The position numbers were made by a program, and so were the translations under genes. From Chitinophagaceae bacterium (GTDB lineage: Bacteria; Bacteroidota; Bacteroidia; Chitinophagales; Chitinophagaceae): a DNA stretch of 42,233 nucleotides. Where the stretch lies: assembly GCA_947476485.1 (NCBI GenBank), contig CANJQU010000027.1, positions 1 through 42,233 on the forward strand, given 5' to 3'. Positions 1 to 8,103 of the stretch are shown here, in pieces. The notes below the pieces were generated by a model. The model was not told the DNA's origin, ran no database searches, and was given only the letters and a program-made list of their open reading frames with translations. Numbering within the stretch: the stretch's first letter is position 1; the number at the start of each line of letters is the position of its first letter.

Positions 1-1
1 A

Positions 2-103
2 ATCGACCCTACAATAAACAAGATAAAGAAAGCAAAGTTTTCATTATCTGGTGTCAGCGGACTTCTTGATACGTTCGATATTGAAATTGAGACTACAAGC
101 TAA
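2..103 (+). CDS. C-terminal tail of an unidentified protein (partial)
   Basis: An open frame enters from the left edge and ends at the TAA at 101-103, giving about 33 visible residues. The stop overlaps the ATG of the next gene by one base (TAATG), so the two are probably translationally coupled and share an operon. The tail ends FDIEIETTS and has no motif I recognise. The family cannot be named because the body of the gene lies outside the window. Confidence 0.55.
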   Translation: MDPTINKIKKAKFSLSGVSGLLDTFDIEIETTS

Positions 104-585
104 TGGAAGTAAAGTTCGAAAACATAAGTGAAAAGAAGCTCGTTGGCAAGTGCTTGCGTATGTCACTGGCGAACAACAGAACCGCTGAACTGTGGCGCAG
201 TTTTATGCCCTTGCGGAATACCATCAAAGCAGTAGCCGGCACTGACCTATATTCATTGCAGGTATACGGGCAGACGTACTTTACGACCTTCAATCCTCAA
301 AGTGAATTTGAAAAATGGGCATTGGTTGAAGTTGCTGATTTCAACTCCGTGCCTGAGGGTATTGATACGTTTGTATTGCCTGCAGGGCTCTATGCTGTTT
401 TCCTCTATAAAGGTCCGGCCAGTGAAGGGGCCAAAGTATTCCAGTATATCTTTGGCACGTGGCTACCGAAATCTGAGTATGCACTTGATGAACGGCCGCA
501 TTTTGAAGTATTGGGCGATAAGTATAAGAACAATGATCTTGCTTCGGAAGAAGAAATATGGATACCAGTGAAGCAGAAGAGCTAA
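103..585 (+). CDS. GyrI-like small-molecule-binding domain protein
   Basis: This 160-residue protein looks like a stand-alone GyrI-like / AraC effector-binding domain of the SOUL-like fold. Family-typical stretches are EKWALVEV near residue 66, LPAGLYAVFLYKG near 90-103, and the C-terminal pattern WLP.S.Y..DERPHFEVLG followed by EEEIWIPV. There is no helix-turn-helix domain, so it is not a complete AraC-type regulator. Stand-alone members bind hydrophobic or cationic small molecules; the ligand here is unknown. The ATG at 103 overlaps the upstream stop, which supports this start and suggests coupling. The gene converges with the next one across a 15-base gap. Confidence 0.85.
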   Translation: MEVKFENISEKKLVGKCLRMSLANNRTAELWRSFMPLRNTIKAVAGTDLYSLQVYGQTYFTTFNPQSEFEKWALVEVADFNSVPEGIDTFVLPAGLYAVFLYKGPASEGAKVFQYIFGTWLPKSEYALDERPHFEVLGDKYKNNDLASEEEIWIPVKQKS

Positions 586-600
586 AAACAGAACCCTACC

Positions 601-1140
601 CTACCTCGCAGCTTTGATGCACTTTATGTAATTCATCACCGCATTTGCACTATCCTTAGGAAACTTCTTTTCATAACCCGCCAGCCTGAACCGGACGATC
701 TTCTTTGTGCTGAAGTCTTTTATGTTATCATCGGTAATAGGAAAGAATAATGTTCTTATCACATCTGCTTTGTCGTCTGTAAGATCATGGTTTATCTGTA
801 CGGTATCAGTAGAAATAACAGTCTTATCGTCAAACTCCACCATCATTGTCTTCTCCTTCTTTTCCACTGTAGTACCATCGGCACCCTTTGTAAATATATC
901 ATCTACCGGCCCACCTACAATACGAAAAATAACGAAAAAATTATCGTAGCCATCATTCTCGGGGTTGAAGTCTACATTGCGCGTTGCCCTTACCGCTGGC
1001 AAAACTTTTTCACTGTAAGGGGAAATGAAATTAAGATTGTACCCGTCCGGTGACGATTCCTTTTTTATTTGCTTGCAAAAATCCTGGGCATTGACTATTT
1101 GCATAAAGGCGAAAATAAAAAACAGGTACATGGCTTTCAT
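601..1140 (-). CDS. hypothetical exported protein
   Basis: I do not recognise the family of this 179-residue protein. It begins with a hydrophobic signal peptide with likely cleavage after VNA (about residue 18), so it is probably periplasmic or outer-membrane associated. The mature part is mixed alpha/beta in character and rich in Lys, Asp and Val. It has two cysteines, near residue 22 and near the C-terminus, which could pair. Met4 is an alternative start. A box resembling the Bacteroidota -7 element with one mismatch (TATCTTTA) lies at 1171-1178. The downstream neighbour is the convergent GyrI-like gene; the DUF5686 gene ends 57 bases upstream. Confidence 0.7.
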   Translation of the reverse strand: MKAMYLFFIFAFMQIVNAQDFCKQIKKESSPDGYNLNFISPYSEKVLPAVRATRNVDFNPENDGYDNFFVIFRIVGGPVDDIFTKGADGTTVEKKEKTMMVEFDDKTVISTDTVQINHDLTDDKADVIRTLFFPITDDNIKDFSTKKIVRFRLAGYEKKFPKDSANAVMNYIKCIKAAR

Positions 1141-1197
1141 AAGCAGCTATTGATATCCGAGTTAGGACTGTAAAGATACGGGATACAGAAATAAAAA

Positions 1198-3747
1198 CTA
1201 CCACTCACTGTGTGTAGGACTGACCCTTGAAGTTTGCAAACCGGGTAAACTCAGGCCAAACCTGATGCCGGAATTGCTCCCTTTGTAACTATCCCATGAT
1301 TGTACGAAATCGACACGAAGAATGCGGACGAGTTTCCAGCCAATGTTGTCAATGCCAATAAAGGCTTCGGAATAGTAGAAATCCTTGCGAGCATAAAAAG
1401 CATTGCCACCCAAAACGATATAGTAACGCGCCTGTCGCAGCAAGGGTATTTTGTTACTCAGCAACCCGTTCAGGTGATACTCAAGGTGCGCCTCACCATA
1501 GATGGGTTCTTTGTTGCTGAAATCATAATAGGGCGCCATCTGGAAGCTCTGCATATAGGGGGCCGCGTAGCCAACACCGCGATTACCATAGAGATGCATA
1601 AGGTCTGGTATTGCAACATAATTAGCATTTAAGAAACCACCGCAACCAATATTGTATTTCAGCAGGCCAAATAGTTTTAGCGGCACATCATCATGTATCA
1701 TGAACCGCCATTTGTCAAAGTCGGATACACTATTGCCTAAGCCGGGTATGCCCTTGTCATAAGTCACGGTGAGGCGCGGCCACGAACTTCCGTTTGCCAC
1801 TTTATAATCGGGGTATTGTGTGTAAGTAAAGCCCGGCTTATAGGAAACGGAAGCATGCAGCAATGCCGCATCATTGATCACCCATGGAGGAGCCACAGCT
1901 GCAAGGCGGGCCGGCATATTTGAATCAAATGGATTTTCACCCCATTTCGTCATTACATAGTTTGTTGTGTTTTGCAACGGCAAACGATGCTGGTAAGATC
2001 CCCTGACAAACCAATTGAGCCCGTTGCCATAGTTGCGGCTTACGAAGGCCGACCCTTCATAACGTTCATAAAGCTTTAAATCATTTTGCTGGTAAAAAAG
2101 AGCCGTGTAGGTGTTGAACCACGGCAGTACCGGATTTTGGGGGTTATACTGAAATACATACTTACCTCCTTCTATACCATACATCCATGCGCGGCCGCGC
2201 CAGGCCCTGTCGCGGTTGGTGTAGTATAACCTGCCAATTGCGTTAAAATGCGTGTTGCTGAAACCATACCTTACCGCTACATCACCATTAACGTATTTGC
2301 CGGTATCCACCATATGGCGCCAGTTGATTTTTGGCGCGACATTGAACCCTTCAATAACATTGTAGTTAACTATGTTAGGCTCCCCAAGACCCAGCAAAAG
2401 GCTGTTGATAGAATAGATGTTCTTATTTTCTTTAGAATTGTAACTATACCCCGAAAGGGCAAAACCAAGTGGTTTAAATTTATTCCCTTTTCTCCGCATA
2501 GAATCGCGATGTTCCGGTGTATTGAACCTTGTGTTCAGGCTGTCTTTCATTACAAAATCGCGCTTTTCATCATTTTCAAGCGGGATGGGCCGGTTGTTCC
2601 AATAAGAGGTGTCTTTTTTATTTGCAGTCTTGTCGTATGTGCTGGTGATCTTATTGGCAAATACAGAATCAGGAATGGGTACGTTCACCTTTTGATTATT
2701 ATATACAGTAACGCCGCTGGCCGTAATGTCAAAACCAAGCATGTTTATTGTAAAATAGATGACCTGGTTCTTGATCACCCAGGTATCTTTTTCAAGCGGC
2801 AGGTATAACTGATCCACTTTCAGCGTATCCACGATATCCATACCTGACTGTTTGGCCAGGGTCATGTTAAGACTGTGAATGGCCCATTCCTCATCGACAA
2901 TATAAATAGTACCGTTAAAACAAGGTTCGTAATTGCGCTTCTGGATCACCTGTATTTTGTAGATAGTTTTACCCTGCTCCGCAAATTCACCCAGCAGCTT
3001 GTATTTATAGTAGCTAAGAGCATTGTCACTTACCGGGGAGATAAACCCTCGCGAATTATTCCTGAAGACATTGACATTATTATCGTAAAAAGTTATCACT
3101 GACGGGAATTGGGAGAAACCTAATCCGCTCTGGTTACCGCTCTCATGCACTGAGTGTATTACGGTCTTCTGCCTTTCTCCGTCGGTATAATAATCGGCTT
3201 CTTCTTCGGTTAGGTAAAGTACCCCTTTACCAACACTGTCTATAGCATCTGTTTCATCTTTCACCTTTTGCCCCATGAACTTATCGGGCATTTTGCGCGA
3301 GCGGGCAACTCCTTTCAGATAGATCGAAGTCTGGAATGAATGTACCTGGTCCAGGTGAAATTTTCTTTTTTTAATTGCACTACGGATAATGGCATAAGCA
3401 GGGTCTTCAGCAGAAGCGCGCACTACCACTTCCTTCATGTCAAGCGTTTCATCTTTTAACACAAAAACATGCTCTATCGTTTCTTCGCCGGCAATGGTAA
3501 GATTGAATGTTGCCTGTTTATAGCCTATGTACTGACATATCACCTTGTATAAGCCCGGCGCAATCGGCAATTCGTAAACACCTTTTCCATTCGCGCTGAC
3601 GCCAACCGTAGTACCCTGTACATAGATCGTGGCATATGGTAAGGGATCACCTTTTTCATCGGTCACCTTACCTTTAAGCAGACCCGCCAAACTATAGTAA
3701 GGAAGCGACAGGGCAATAAGTATAAAAAGGAGTTTCAGTTTAATCAT
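1198..3747 (-). CDS. DUF5686 protein with carboxypeptidase-regulatory-like domain
   Basis: This 849-residue outer-membrane protein family is typical of Bacteroidota. A signal peptide (about residues 1-21, ending YYSLAG) is followed by a carboxypeptidase-D regulatory-like beta-sandwich (about 22-110, with GKVTDEKGDPLPYATIYVQG and YIGYKQ) of the kind found at the front of TonB-dependent receptors. The rest matches the DUF5686 layout: a central region and a C-terminal half rich in alternating aromatic strands, consistent with a beta-barrel. An upstream extension to 3867 would overlap the deoxynucleoside kinase gene and put the signal peptide internally, so the ATG at 3745-3747 is preferred. The function is not established; an envelope role is likely. 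Confidence 0.85.
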   Translation of the reverse strand: MIKLKLLFILIALSLPYYSLAGLLKGKVTDEKGDPLPYATIYVQGTTVGVSANGKGVYELPIAPGLYKVICQYIGYKQATFNLTIAGEETIEHVFVLKDETLDMKEVVVRASAEDPAYAIIRSAIKKRKFHLDQVHSFQTSIYLKGVARSRKMPDKFMGQKVKDETDAIDSVGKGVLYLTEEEADYYTDGERQKTVIHSVHESGNQSGLGFSQFPSVITFYDNNVNVFRNNSRGFISPVSDNALSYYKYKLLGEFAEQGKTIYKIQVIQKRNYEPCFNGTIYIVDEEWAIHSLNMTLAKQSGMDIVDTLKVDQLYLPLEKDTWVIKNQVIYFTINMLGFDITASGVTVYNNQKVNVPIPDSVFANKITSTYDKTANKKDTSYWNNRPIPLENDEKRDFVMKDSLNTRFNTPEHRDSMRRKGNKFKPLGFALSGYSYNSKENKNIYSINSLLLGLGEPNIVNYNVIEGFNVAPKINWRHMVDTGKYVNGDVAVRYGFSNTHFNAIGRLYYTNRDRAWRGRAWMYGIEGGKYVFQYNPQNPVLPWFNTYTALFYQQNDLKLYERYEGSAFVSRNYGNGLNWFVRGSYQHRLPLQNTTNYVMTKWGENPFDSNMPARLAAVAPPWVINDAALLHASVSYKPGFTYTQYPDYKVANGSSWPRLTVTYDKGIPGLGNSVSDFDKWRFMIHDDVPLKLFGLLKYNIGCGGFLNANYVAIPDLMHLYGNRGVGYAAPYMQSFQMAPYYDFSNKEPIYGEAHLEYHLNGLLSNKIPLLRQARYYIVLGGNAFYARKDFYYSEAFIGIDNIGWKLVRILRVDFVQSWDSYKGSNSGIRFGLSLPGLQTSRVSPTHSEW

Positions 3748-3832
3748 AATTAAGGACGCCGGAGCTAAAACTACATCGCACGGAGATAACAAAATGTTAC
3801 ATTTTATATAAAAATATACTCCGGCGACTACC

Positions 3833-4477
3833 CTACTTCTTACTAAAAAGTCCATGCAACTGCGCATCGATCTTACGCACTACGTCAGCAAGGTCTTCTT
3901 CTTTATCGGCAAAGTTGCAGTTATCTACATCTATTACTAAAAGCGGGCCATCAGTATACTTATCTATCCATTTGTTATAGAAACCATTCAGGCGCTTTAA
4001 ATAGTCAAGCCTGATATTCTCTTCATATTCCCGGCCGCGTTTTTGTATCTGGTCTACGAGTGTAGGCAACGAAGCCTTAAGATAGATCAGCAGATCTGGC
4101 GCCTTTATCAATGGTTTCAGATGCTCGAAAAAAGATCCGTAATTTTCAAAGTCACGCTTTGTCATCAGGCCCATATCGAAAAGATTAGGGGCGAAAATGT
4201 AAGCATCCTCATAAATAGTTCGGTCCTGTATCACGGTGTCTTTACCATTTCTTATATCTGTCAGATTCTTGATGCGATGATTGAGAAAGTATATCTGCAG
4301 GTTAAAGGACCAGCGGGGCATGTCCTCATAAAAATCCACCAGGTATGGATTGTGTTCTATATCCTCAAAATGTGGTTCCCATTTATAATGCCTGGCAAGC
4401 ATACCGGTTAAGGTGGTTTTCCCTGAGCCAATATTGCCGGCTATAGCTATGTGTTTGGTAATGGACTTTGGAGGCAT
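3833..4477 (-). CDS. deoxynucleoside kinase (dAK/dGK family)
   Basis: This 214-residue protein phosphorylates deoxynucleosides with a nucleoside triphosphate in the purine and pyrimidine salvage pathway, in the cytoplasm. The P-loop is at residues 14-21 (GNIGSGKT). The substrate-site region FEDIEHNPYLVDFYEDMPRW follows near residue 38. The family arginine motif appears as QDRTIYEDAYIFA. The lid-region arginines are in KRGREYEENIRLDYLKRL. The length suits a bacterial dNK. The base preference (dA, dG or dC) cannot be read from these motifs. The DUF5686 gene starts 85 bases downstream on the same strand. Confidence 0.9.
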   Translation of the reverse strand: MPPKSITKHIAIAGNIGSGKTTLTGMLARHYKWEPHFEDIEHNPYLVDFYEDMPRWSFNLQIYFLNHRIKNLTDIRNGKDTVIQDRTIYEDAYIFAPNLFDMGLMTKRDFENYGSFFEHLKPLIKAPDLLIYLKASLPTLVDQIQKRGREYEENIRLDYLKRLNGFYNKWIDKYTDGPLLVIDVDNCNFADKEEDLADVVRKIDAQLHGLFSKK

Positions 4478-4535
4478 GTCTTAAAAGTAAAAAGGAATAA
4501 TTCAAAAGTCAAAAGTAATGTAAGATAAATTAATA

Positions 4536-4557
4536 GCGGGTAGGAAATCTACCCCGC
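4536..4557. other. hairpin-forming inverted repeat
   Basis: GCGGGTAG and CTACCCCGC can pair as an 8-bp stem with one bulged C around a five-base loop (GAAAT). It lies between the deoxynucleoside kinase start and the VbhA-like antitoxin gene. No T run follows on either strand, so it is not a classical intrinsic terminator. The role is unknown. Confidence 0.35.
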
Positions 4558-4624
4558 ATATCGGATGATAGCCACGCAAGACCCCTAACTGATTTCTTGT
4601 CAAATAATTTAGTTAATTTATATC

Positions 4625-4780
4625 GTGAAAGACAAAGAGATAAAAAAAACAGATAAGAAAAAATTAAGGGAACAGATATTACAATCTGCGATTGCGTCTT
4701 TCCGCATTGAAGGAATAGATATTTCAAAAGAGATGGCCTTGGAAACACTTAAGAAAGTGGAATTCAGCCTGGGAAAATAG
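4625..4780 (+). CDS. VbhA-like Fic antitoxin, 51 aa
   Basis: This short gene starts at a GTG at 4625; an in-frame stop at 4610-4612 rules out a longer form. The sequence AIASFRIEGIDISKE contains the class I Fic-antitoxin motif (S/T)xxxE(G/N), here S-FRI-EG. In that family the glutamate blocks ATP positioning in the Fic active site. Flanking sequence (LREQILQSAI before, then an amphipathic helix ending KKVEFSLGK) also resembles VbhA. The N-terminus is lysine-rich. A Fic remnant lies directly after it on the other strand, which independently supports the call. In known pairs the antitoxin precedes the toxin on the same strand, so this convergent layout is unusual. The frame is intact; whether it is expressed is unknown. 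Confidence 0.7.
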   Translation: MKDKEIKKTDKKKLREQILQSAIASFRIEGIDISKEMALETLKKVEFSLGK

Positions 4781-4968
4781 TTGCAATTAATTCTTCCATT
4801 CTTCTGTAATCCTTATCTGCCGCATGTTGTACGGCTGCGACATAAGCATTGAACTTATCCGCTGTAATTAGTTGAAAATTTAGTGCCTCATACCCACATT
4901 TCCGAGACATAATATTTGCAAGTATTCTCGCCGTCCCGCCCGCTTCCTTCGCGAAACGGATGAATAGA
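4764..4968 (-). pseudogene. Fic-domain toxin remnant, truncated and frameshifted
   Basis: The minus strand encodes IHPFREGSGR, matching the Fic catalytic motif HPFx(D/E)GNGR with Ser for Asn. One extra base in the G run at 4935-4937 then moves the continuation to the next frame: TARILANIMSRKCGYEALNF, and on to EELIATIFPG and a TGA at 4764-4766. This is the usual end of a Fic domain. Everything before the motif is missing: the in-frame codon just upstream is the stop codon of trpS (4969-4971). The remnant therefore lacks the ATP-binding N-terminal part and start codon and cannot make a toxin. Its last 17 bases overlap the VbhA-like gene tail to tail. Confidence 0.75.
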
Positions 4969-5967
4969 CTAATAATAGTTTATCCCGATCCTTTTCCTTG
5001 CCCCTTCTATGGTAATGGAAGCGCTCGCGCGCGCCTTTTCTGCCCCTTCCTTTAATATTTTCCTAAGTAAGGTCTCATCCTGTTGTAACGCAGTAGCGCG
5101 CTCGCGTATAGGACGCACAAAAGCCGCCATATCTTCGGCAAGTTGTTTTTTCATATCGCCATACCTGATATTGCAATTGTTGTATGCACTGCGGTAAGTA
5201 TCTCTAACACCCGAACTCGATGCGAGGTGCATAAGCAGGAAAAGATTCTGAATATAGTCTGGCATTTCCGAATTGGGTTCAGTAGGGCCTCCGTCGGTTT
5301 TTGCCTTCATGATCTTCTTCCTTATTGTGTCATCATCATCGCTGAGGTAGATGGTGGCATTTACATTCTCGCTCTTGCTCATCTTTCCCACACCGTCCAG
5401 ACTCATGATCTTCACGGTATCCTGGTTGAACCGGAAAACCTGTGGTTCCGGGAAGAATTCACCATAGCGGGTGTTGAAACGATGTGCAAAGTTGCGCGCC
5501 ATCTCCAGATGTTGCTCCTGGTCTTTACCTACGGGCACTTTAACTGCGCGGTGGATAAGAATATCTGCTGCCATAAGTACCGGATAAGTAAGCAGGCCAG
5601 AATTCACATTCTCCGGCTGGCTCCGCACTTTCTCTTTAAATGTCGGTACCTTTTCCAGTTCGCCTACATAAGAGAGCATATTAAGCATAAGATATAACTC
5701 TGGTATCTCCGGCACATCGCTCTGTGCATAAAGCGCCACTTTTTCCGGATCAAGGCCGCTGGCGATATTCTCAGCCACCACGCGGAAAACATTTTGTTTC
5801 AGGTCTTTGGGATCAGGGTGCGTGGTGAGGGAATGGTAATCGGCCACAAAAAAGTAACAATCGTGACTCTCTTGCATTTTTACATAGTTCTGTATGGCAC
5901 CAAAATAATTGCCGAGGTGCAAATGCCCAGTTGAGCGGATGCCGCTCACTACTATCTCCTTACTCAT
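4969..5967 (-). CDS. trpS: tryptophanyl-tRNA synthetase
   Basis: This 332-residue class I aminoacyl-tRNA synthetase charges tRNA-Trp with tryptophan using ATP. The HIGH-type signature is HLGN (residues 17-20, within STGHLHLGNYFGA), and the KMSKS loop appears exactly as GKMSKSE. Typical TrpS segments GKDQEQHLEMAR and YPVLMAADIL are present. The length matches the compact bacterial enzyme. The ATG at 5965-5967 is preferred over the upstream in-frame codon at 6006 because a -7 box (TATCTTTG) lies only four bases before it. The C-terminus ends RIGINYY and abuts the Fic remnant, but trpS itself looks intact. Confidence 0.95.
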   Translation of the reverse strand: MSKEIVVSGIRSTGHLHLGNYFGAIQNYVKMQESHDCYFFVADYHSLTTHPDPKDLKQNVFRVVAENIASGLDPEKVALYAQSDVPEIPELYLMLNMLSYVGELEKVPTFKEKVRSQPENVNSGLLTYPVLMAADILIHRAVKVPVGKDQEQHLEMARNFAHRFNTRYGEFFPEPQVFRFNQDTVKIMSLDGVGKMSKSENVNATIYLSDDDDTIRKKIMKAKTDGGPTEPNSEMPDYIQNLFLLMHLASSSGVRDTYRSAYNNCNIRYGDMKKQLAEDMAAFVRPIRERATALQQDETLLRKILKEGAEKARASASITIEGARKRIGINYY

Positions 5968-5971
5968 TGCG

Positions 5972-5979
5972 CAAAGATA
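5972..5979 (-). promoter_or_regulatory. Bacteroidota -7 box for trpS
   Basis: TATCTTTG on the minus strand matches the Bacteroidota -7 consensus TAnnTTTG. It ends four bases before the trpS ATG, so the transcript would be leaderless or nearly so. A TTTG at 6004-6007 is 24 bases upstream, slightly further than usual for a -33 element. The box argues against the longer trpS start. Confidence 0.6.
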
Positions 5980-6191
5980 ATAGCTCAGTTTCTTAATCCC
6001 GCTCAAAAAATGTCAGACCACAAAAATGGCATAGGCGTAAAAAAATGTTGGCGCATTTTTGTATCGTTTTCAACTACGCAATATGAACCACCTTTTGTAA
6101 ACAGCAGTAAATTTTTTGAGTGAATTATTACATTATTTTTCATGAAATTCAGGCAATAGTTTAAAAAATATGGTTTATCTAAAATTAATTA

Positions 6192-6205
6192 TTAGTTTTG
6201 CCTAA
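6192..6205. promoter_or_regulatory. candidate DtxR/MntR-type operator before the Nramp gene
   Basis: TTAG-N6-CTAA at 6192-6205 resembles DtxR/MntR-family operators (TTAGGnnnnCCTAA-like). It overlaps the probable -7 box and ends two bases before the ATG at 6208. A metal-loaded repressor bound here would block transcription start, which fits a divalent metal importer. The regulator gene is not in the window, and the inner arms are imperfect. Confidence 0.4.
6193..6200 (+). promoter_or_regulatory. Bacteroidota -7 box for the Nramp-UspA gene
   Basis: TAGTTTTG fits TAnnTTTG and ends seven bases before the ATG at 6208, which would give a leaderless or very short leader. I see no clear -33 TTTG. 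The roughly 240 bases between the divergent trpS and Nramp starts are otherwise AT-rich, with one 7-bp hairpin (AAAAATG/CATTTTT) near 6041-6060 and no recognisable riboswitch. Confidence 0.5.
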
Positions 6206-6207
6206 TA

Positions 6208-8085
6208 ATGAAAACAGCAGATACCGAAAACTCATTACACGAGGTACATCATAAAATAGAGCCCTCAAAGGCCGGGAACAAATGGAAGAAGGTTTTCGCT
6301 TTCTTTGGCCCCGCATACCTGGTAAGCGTTGGATACATGGATCCCGGCAATTGGGCTACTGATATTGCAGGTGGCAGCCAGTTTGGTTATGGTCTTATTT
6401 GGGTGCTACTGATGAGTAATTTTATGGCGTTGTTCCTTCAGTCACTCAGTGCGCGGCTAGGCATCGTGCAGGGACGTGACCTGGCACAGTGCAGCCGCGA
6501 AGTATATCCACCTGCAGTAAACTTCACCCTCTACCTGCTTGCTGAGATAGCGATAGCGGCTTGCGACCTGGCTGAAGTGCTGGGTATGGCCATTGGATTG
6601 AACCTGTTGTTCGATATGCCTATACTCTGGGGTGTGATGGTTACCCTGCTGGATACAATACTGCTATTGTACCTGCAGAAGCTGGGCATGCGCAAACTGG
6701 AGGCTTTTATTATTACGCTCATCGCTATAATCGGAGGCTGTTTTCTGGCAGAGATGTTCTACGCCAAGCCGGACCTGCACCAGGTGGTAAAAGGGTTTGT
6801 ACCACACCTACCTAACCATGCTGCATTATATATTGCCATAGGTATCATAGGAGCAACGGTAATGCCACATAACCTCTATTTGCATTCTGCACTGGTGCAG
6901 ACCCGTAAAATAAACCGTAACCATGGTTCGATCATGAAGTCGCTGAAACTGAATAACATTGATAGCGCTATAGCACTGAATATTGCTTTCTTCGTCAACG
7001 CGGCTATACTAATACTGGCGGCGGCAGCATTTTTTAATTCAGGACATCACGATGTAGCCTCACTACAGGATGCACACAAGCTCTTGGCTCCGCTGCTTGG
7101 TACTAAATGGGCATCTGTGCTATTTGCCGTAGCTCTGATCGCTGCAGGGCAAAGCTCTACAGTAACAGGCACCCTTGCAGGACAGATAATAATGGAAGGT
7201 TATCTGCGGCTGCGCATCAACCCCGTAGTACGCCGGCTCATCACCCGTATGCTGGCAATCGTACCCGCAGTTATCGTGATACTGGTATCCGGCGACAAAA
7301 TGATAGATCAGTTGCTCATTTTCAGCCAGGTGCTATTGAGCATGCAATTGGCCTTCGCTGTCATCCCGCTTATACACTTTGTGAGTGACCGAAAAAAAAT
7401 GGGCGTTCATGCGATTGGCACTGTAGCCAGGATCATTGCATGGTGCATAGCCGGTCTTATCATAGCATTAAACCTGAAGTTGTTCCTCGATAGCATTGCA
7501 GAATGGATGAAGGGCACCAACAATATAGTAGTGCAAAGTTTACTAATACTGTTTGTTGTACTGGTAGGTGTACTGCTGCTAATTACCATCATTTATCCGC
7601 TTGTGTTAAGGAAGCGTGCAAGGAACATCAGTGTGCACGGAAATATACCACATTCGCTCTCCGTGGATAGCATTAAACCTTTTACGAAGATCGCCCTGGC
7701 ACTGGATTATGGTGAGAACGACCTGATGATCCTGCAATATGCAATGCGGTTATCGAATACAGGCACTGAGCTGGTGCTGATACATGTGGTAGAGAGCGTA
7801 TCTGCACACATGATGGGCGCCGAAGCAGATGATTATGAGGCACGTAAAGACCAGGACCATATAGATGAGTATGTGAAAATGCTGGCAGATCAGGGCTTTA
7901 AAGCGAGAGGAATATTGGGATTCAAAAACCGGTCGGAAGAAATAGCCCGGATAATAAAAGAAAACAATTGTGATCTGCTCATCGTGGGCAGCCATGGACA
8001 CACCACCTTACGCGATTGGCTCTTTGGAGAAACCATTAATTCAGTGCGGCATATGATAGAAATACCGGTGTTTATAGCGCGATGA
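6208..8085 (+). CDS. Nramp-family divalent metal transporter with C-terminal UspA domain
   Basis: This 625-residue inner-membrane protein imports Mn2+/Fe2+-type ions with protons. The Nramp core (about residues 25-465) has the TM1 metal site DPGN at 45-48 and the TM6 motif MPHN at 219-222, followed by LYLHSALVQTR; about eleven hydrophobic segments are visible. From about residue 488 a universal-stress-protein domain follows (IALALDYG, LVLIHVVES, then DLLIVGSHGH). Its nucleotide loop G-x2-G-x9-G has Glu where Ser/Thr is usual. Such fusions occur in Bacteroidota and probably add nucleotide or stress sensing to transport. A candidate metal-responsive operator overlaps the promoter. The gene converges with the kdsC-like gene. 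Confidence 0.93.
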   Translation: MKTADTENSLHEVHHKIEPSKAGNKWKKVFAFFGPAYLVSVGYMDPGNWATDIAGGSQFGYGLIWVLLMSNFMALFLQSLSARLGIVQGRDLAQCSREVYPPAVNFTLYLLAEIAIAACDLAEVLGMAIGLNLLFDMPILWGVMVTLLDTILLLYLQKLGMRKLEAFIITLIAIIGGCFLAEMFYAKPDLHQVVKGFVPHLPNHAALYIAIGIIGATVMPHNLYLHSALVQTRKINRNHGSIMKSLKLNNIDSAIALNIAFFVNAAILILAAAAFFNSGHHDVASLQDAHKLLAPLLGTKWASVLFAVALIAAGQSSTVTGTLAGQIIMEGYLRLRINPVVRRLITRMLAIVPAVIVILVSGDKMIDQLLIFSQVLLSMQLAFAVIPLIHFVSDRKKMGVHAIGTVARIIAWCIAGLIIALNLKLFLDSIAEWMKGTNNIVVQSLLILFVVLVGVLLLITIIYPLVLRKRARNISVHGNIPHSLSVDSIKPFTKIALALDYGENDLMILQYAMRLSNTGTELVLIHVVESVSAHMMGAEADDYEARKDQDHIDEYVKMLADQGFKARGILGFKNRSEEIARIIKENNCDLLIVGSHGHTTLRDWLFGETINSVRHMIEIPVFIAR

Positions 8086-8103
8086 TTTGAAATGGGGCGA
8101 CTG

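Noticed and set aside
4530-4748. 72-codon minus-strand frame
   Set aside because: It is antisense to the VbhA-like gene and the adjacent gap; the plus-strand frame has a recognisable motif and this one does not.
6007-6207. Manganese riboswitch in the trpS-Nramp gap
   Set aside because: No conserved yybP-ykoY-type core is visible, and the promoter box lies only seven bases from the start codon, leaving no room for a leader.
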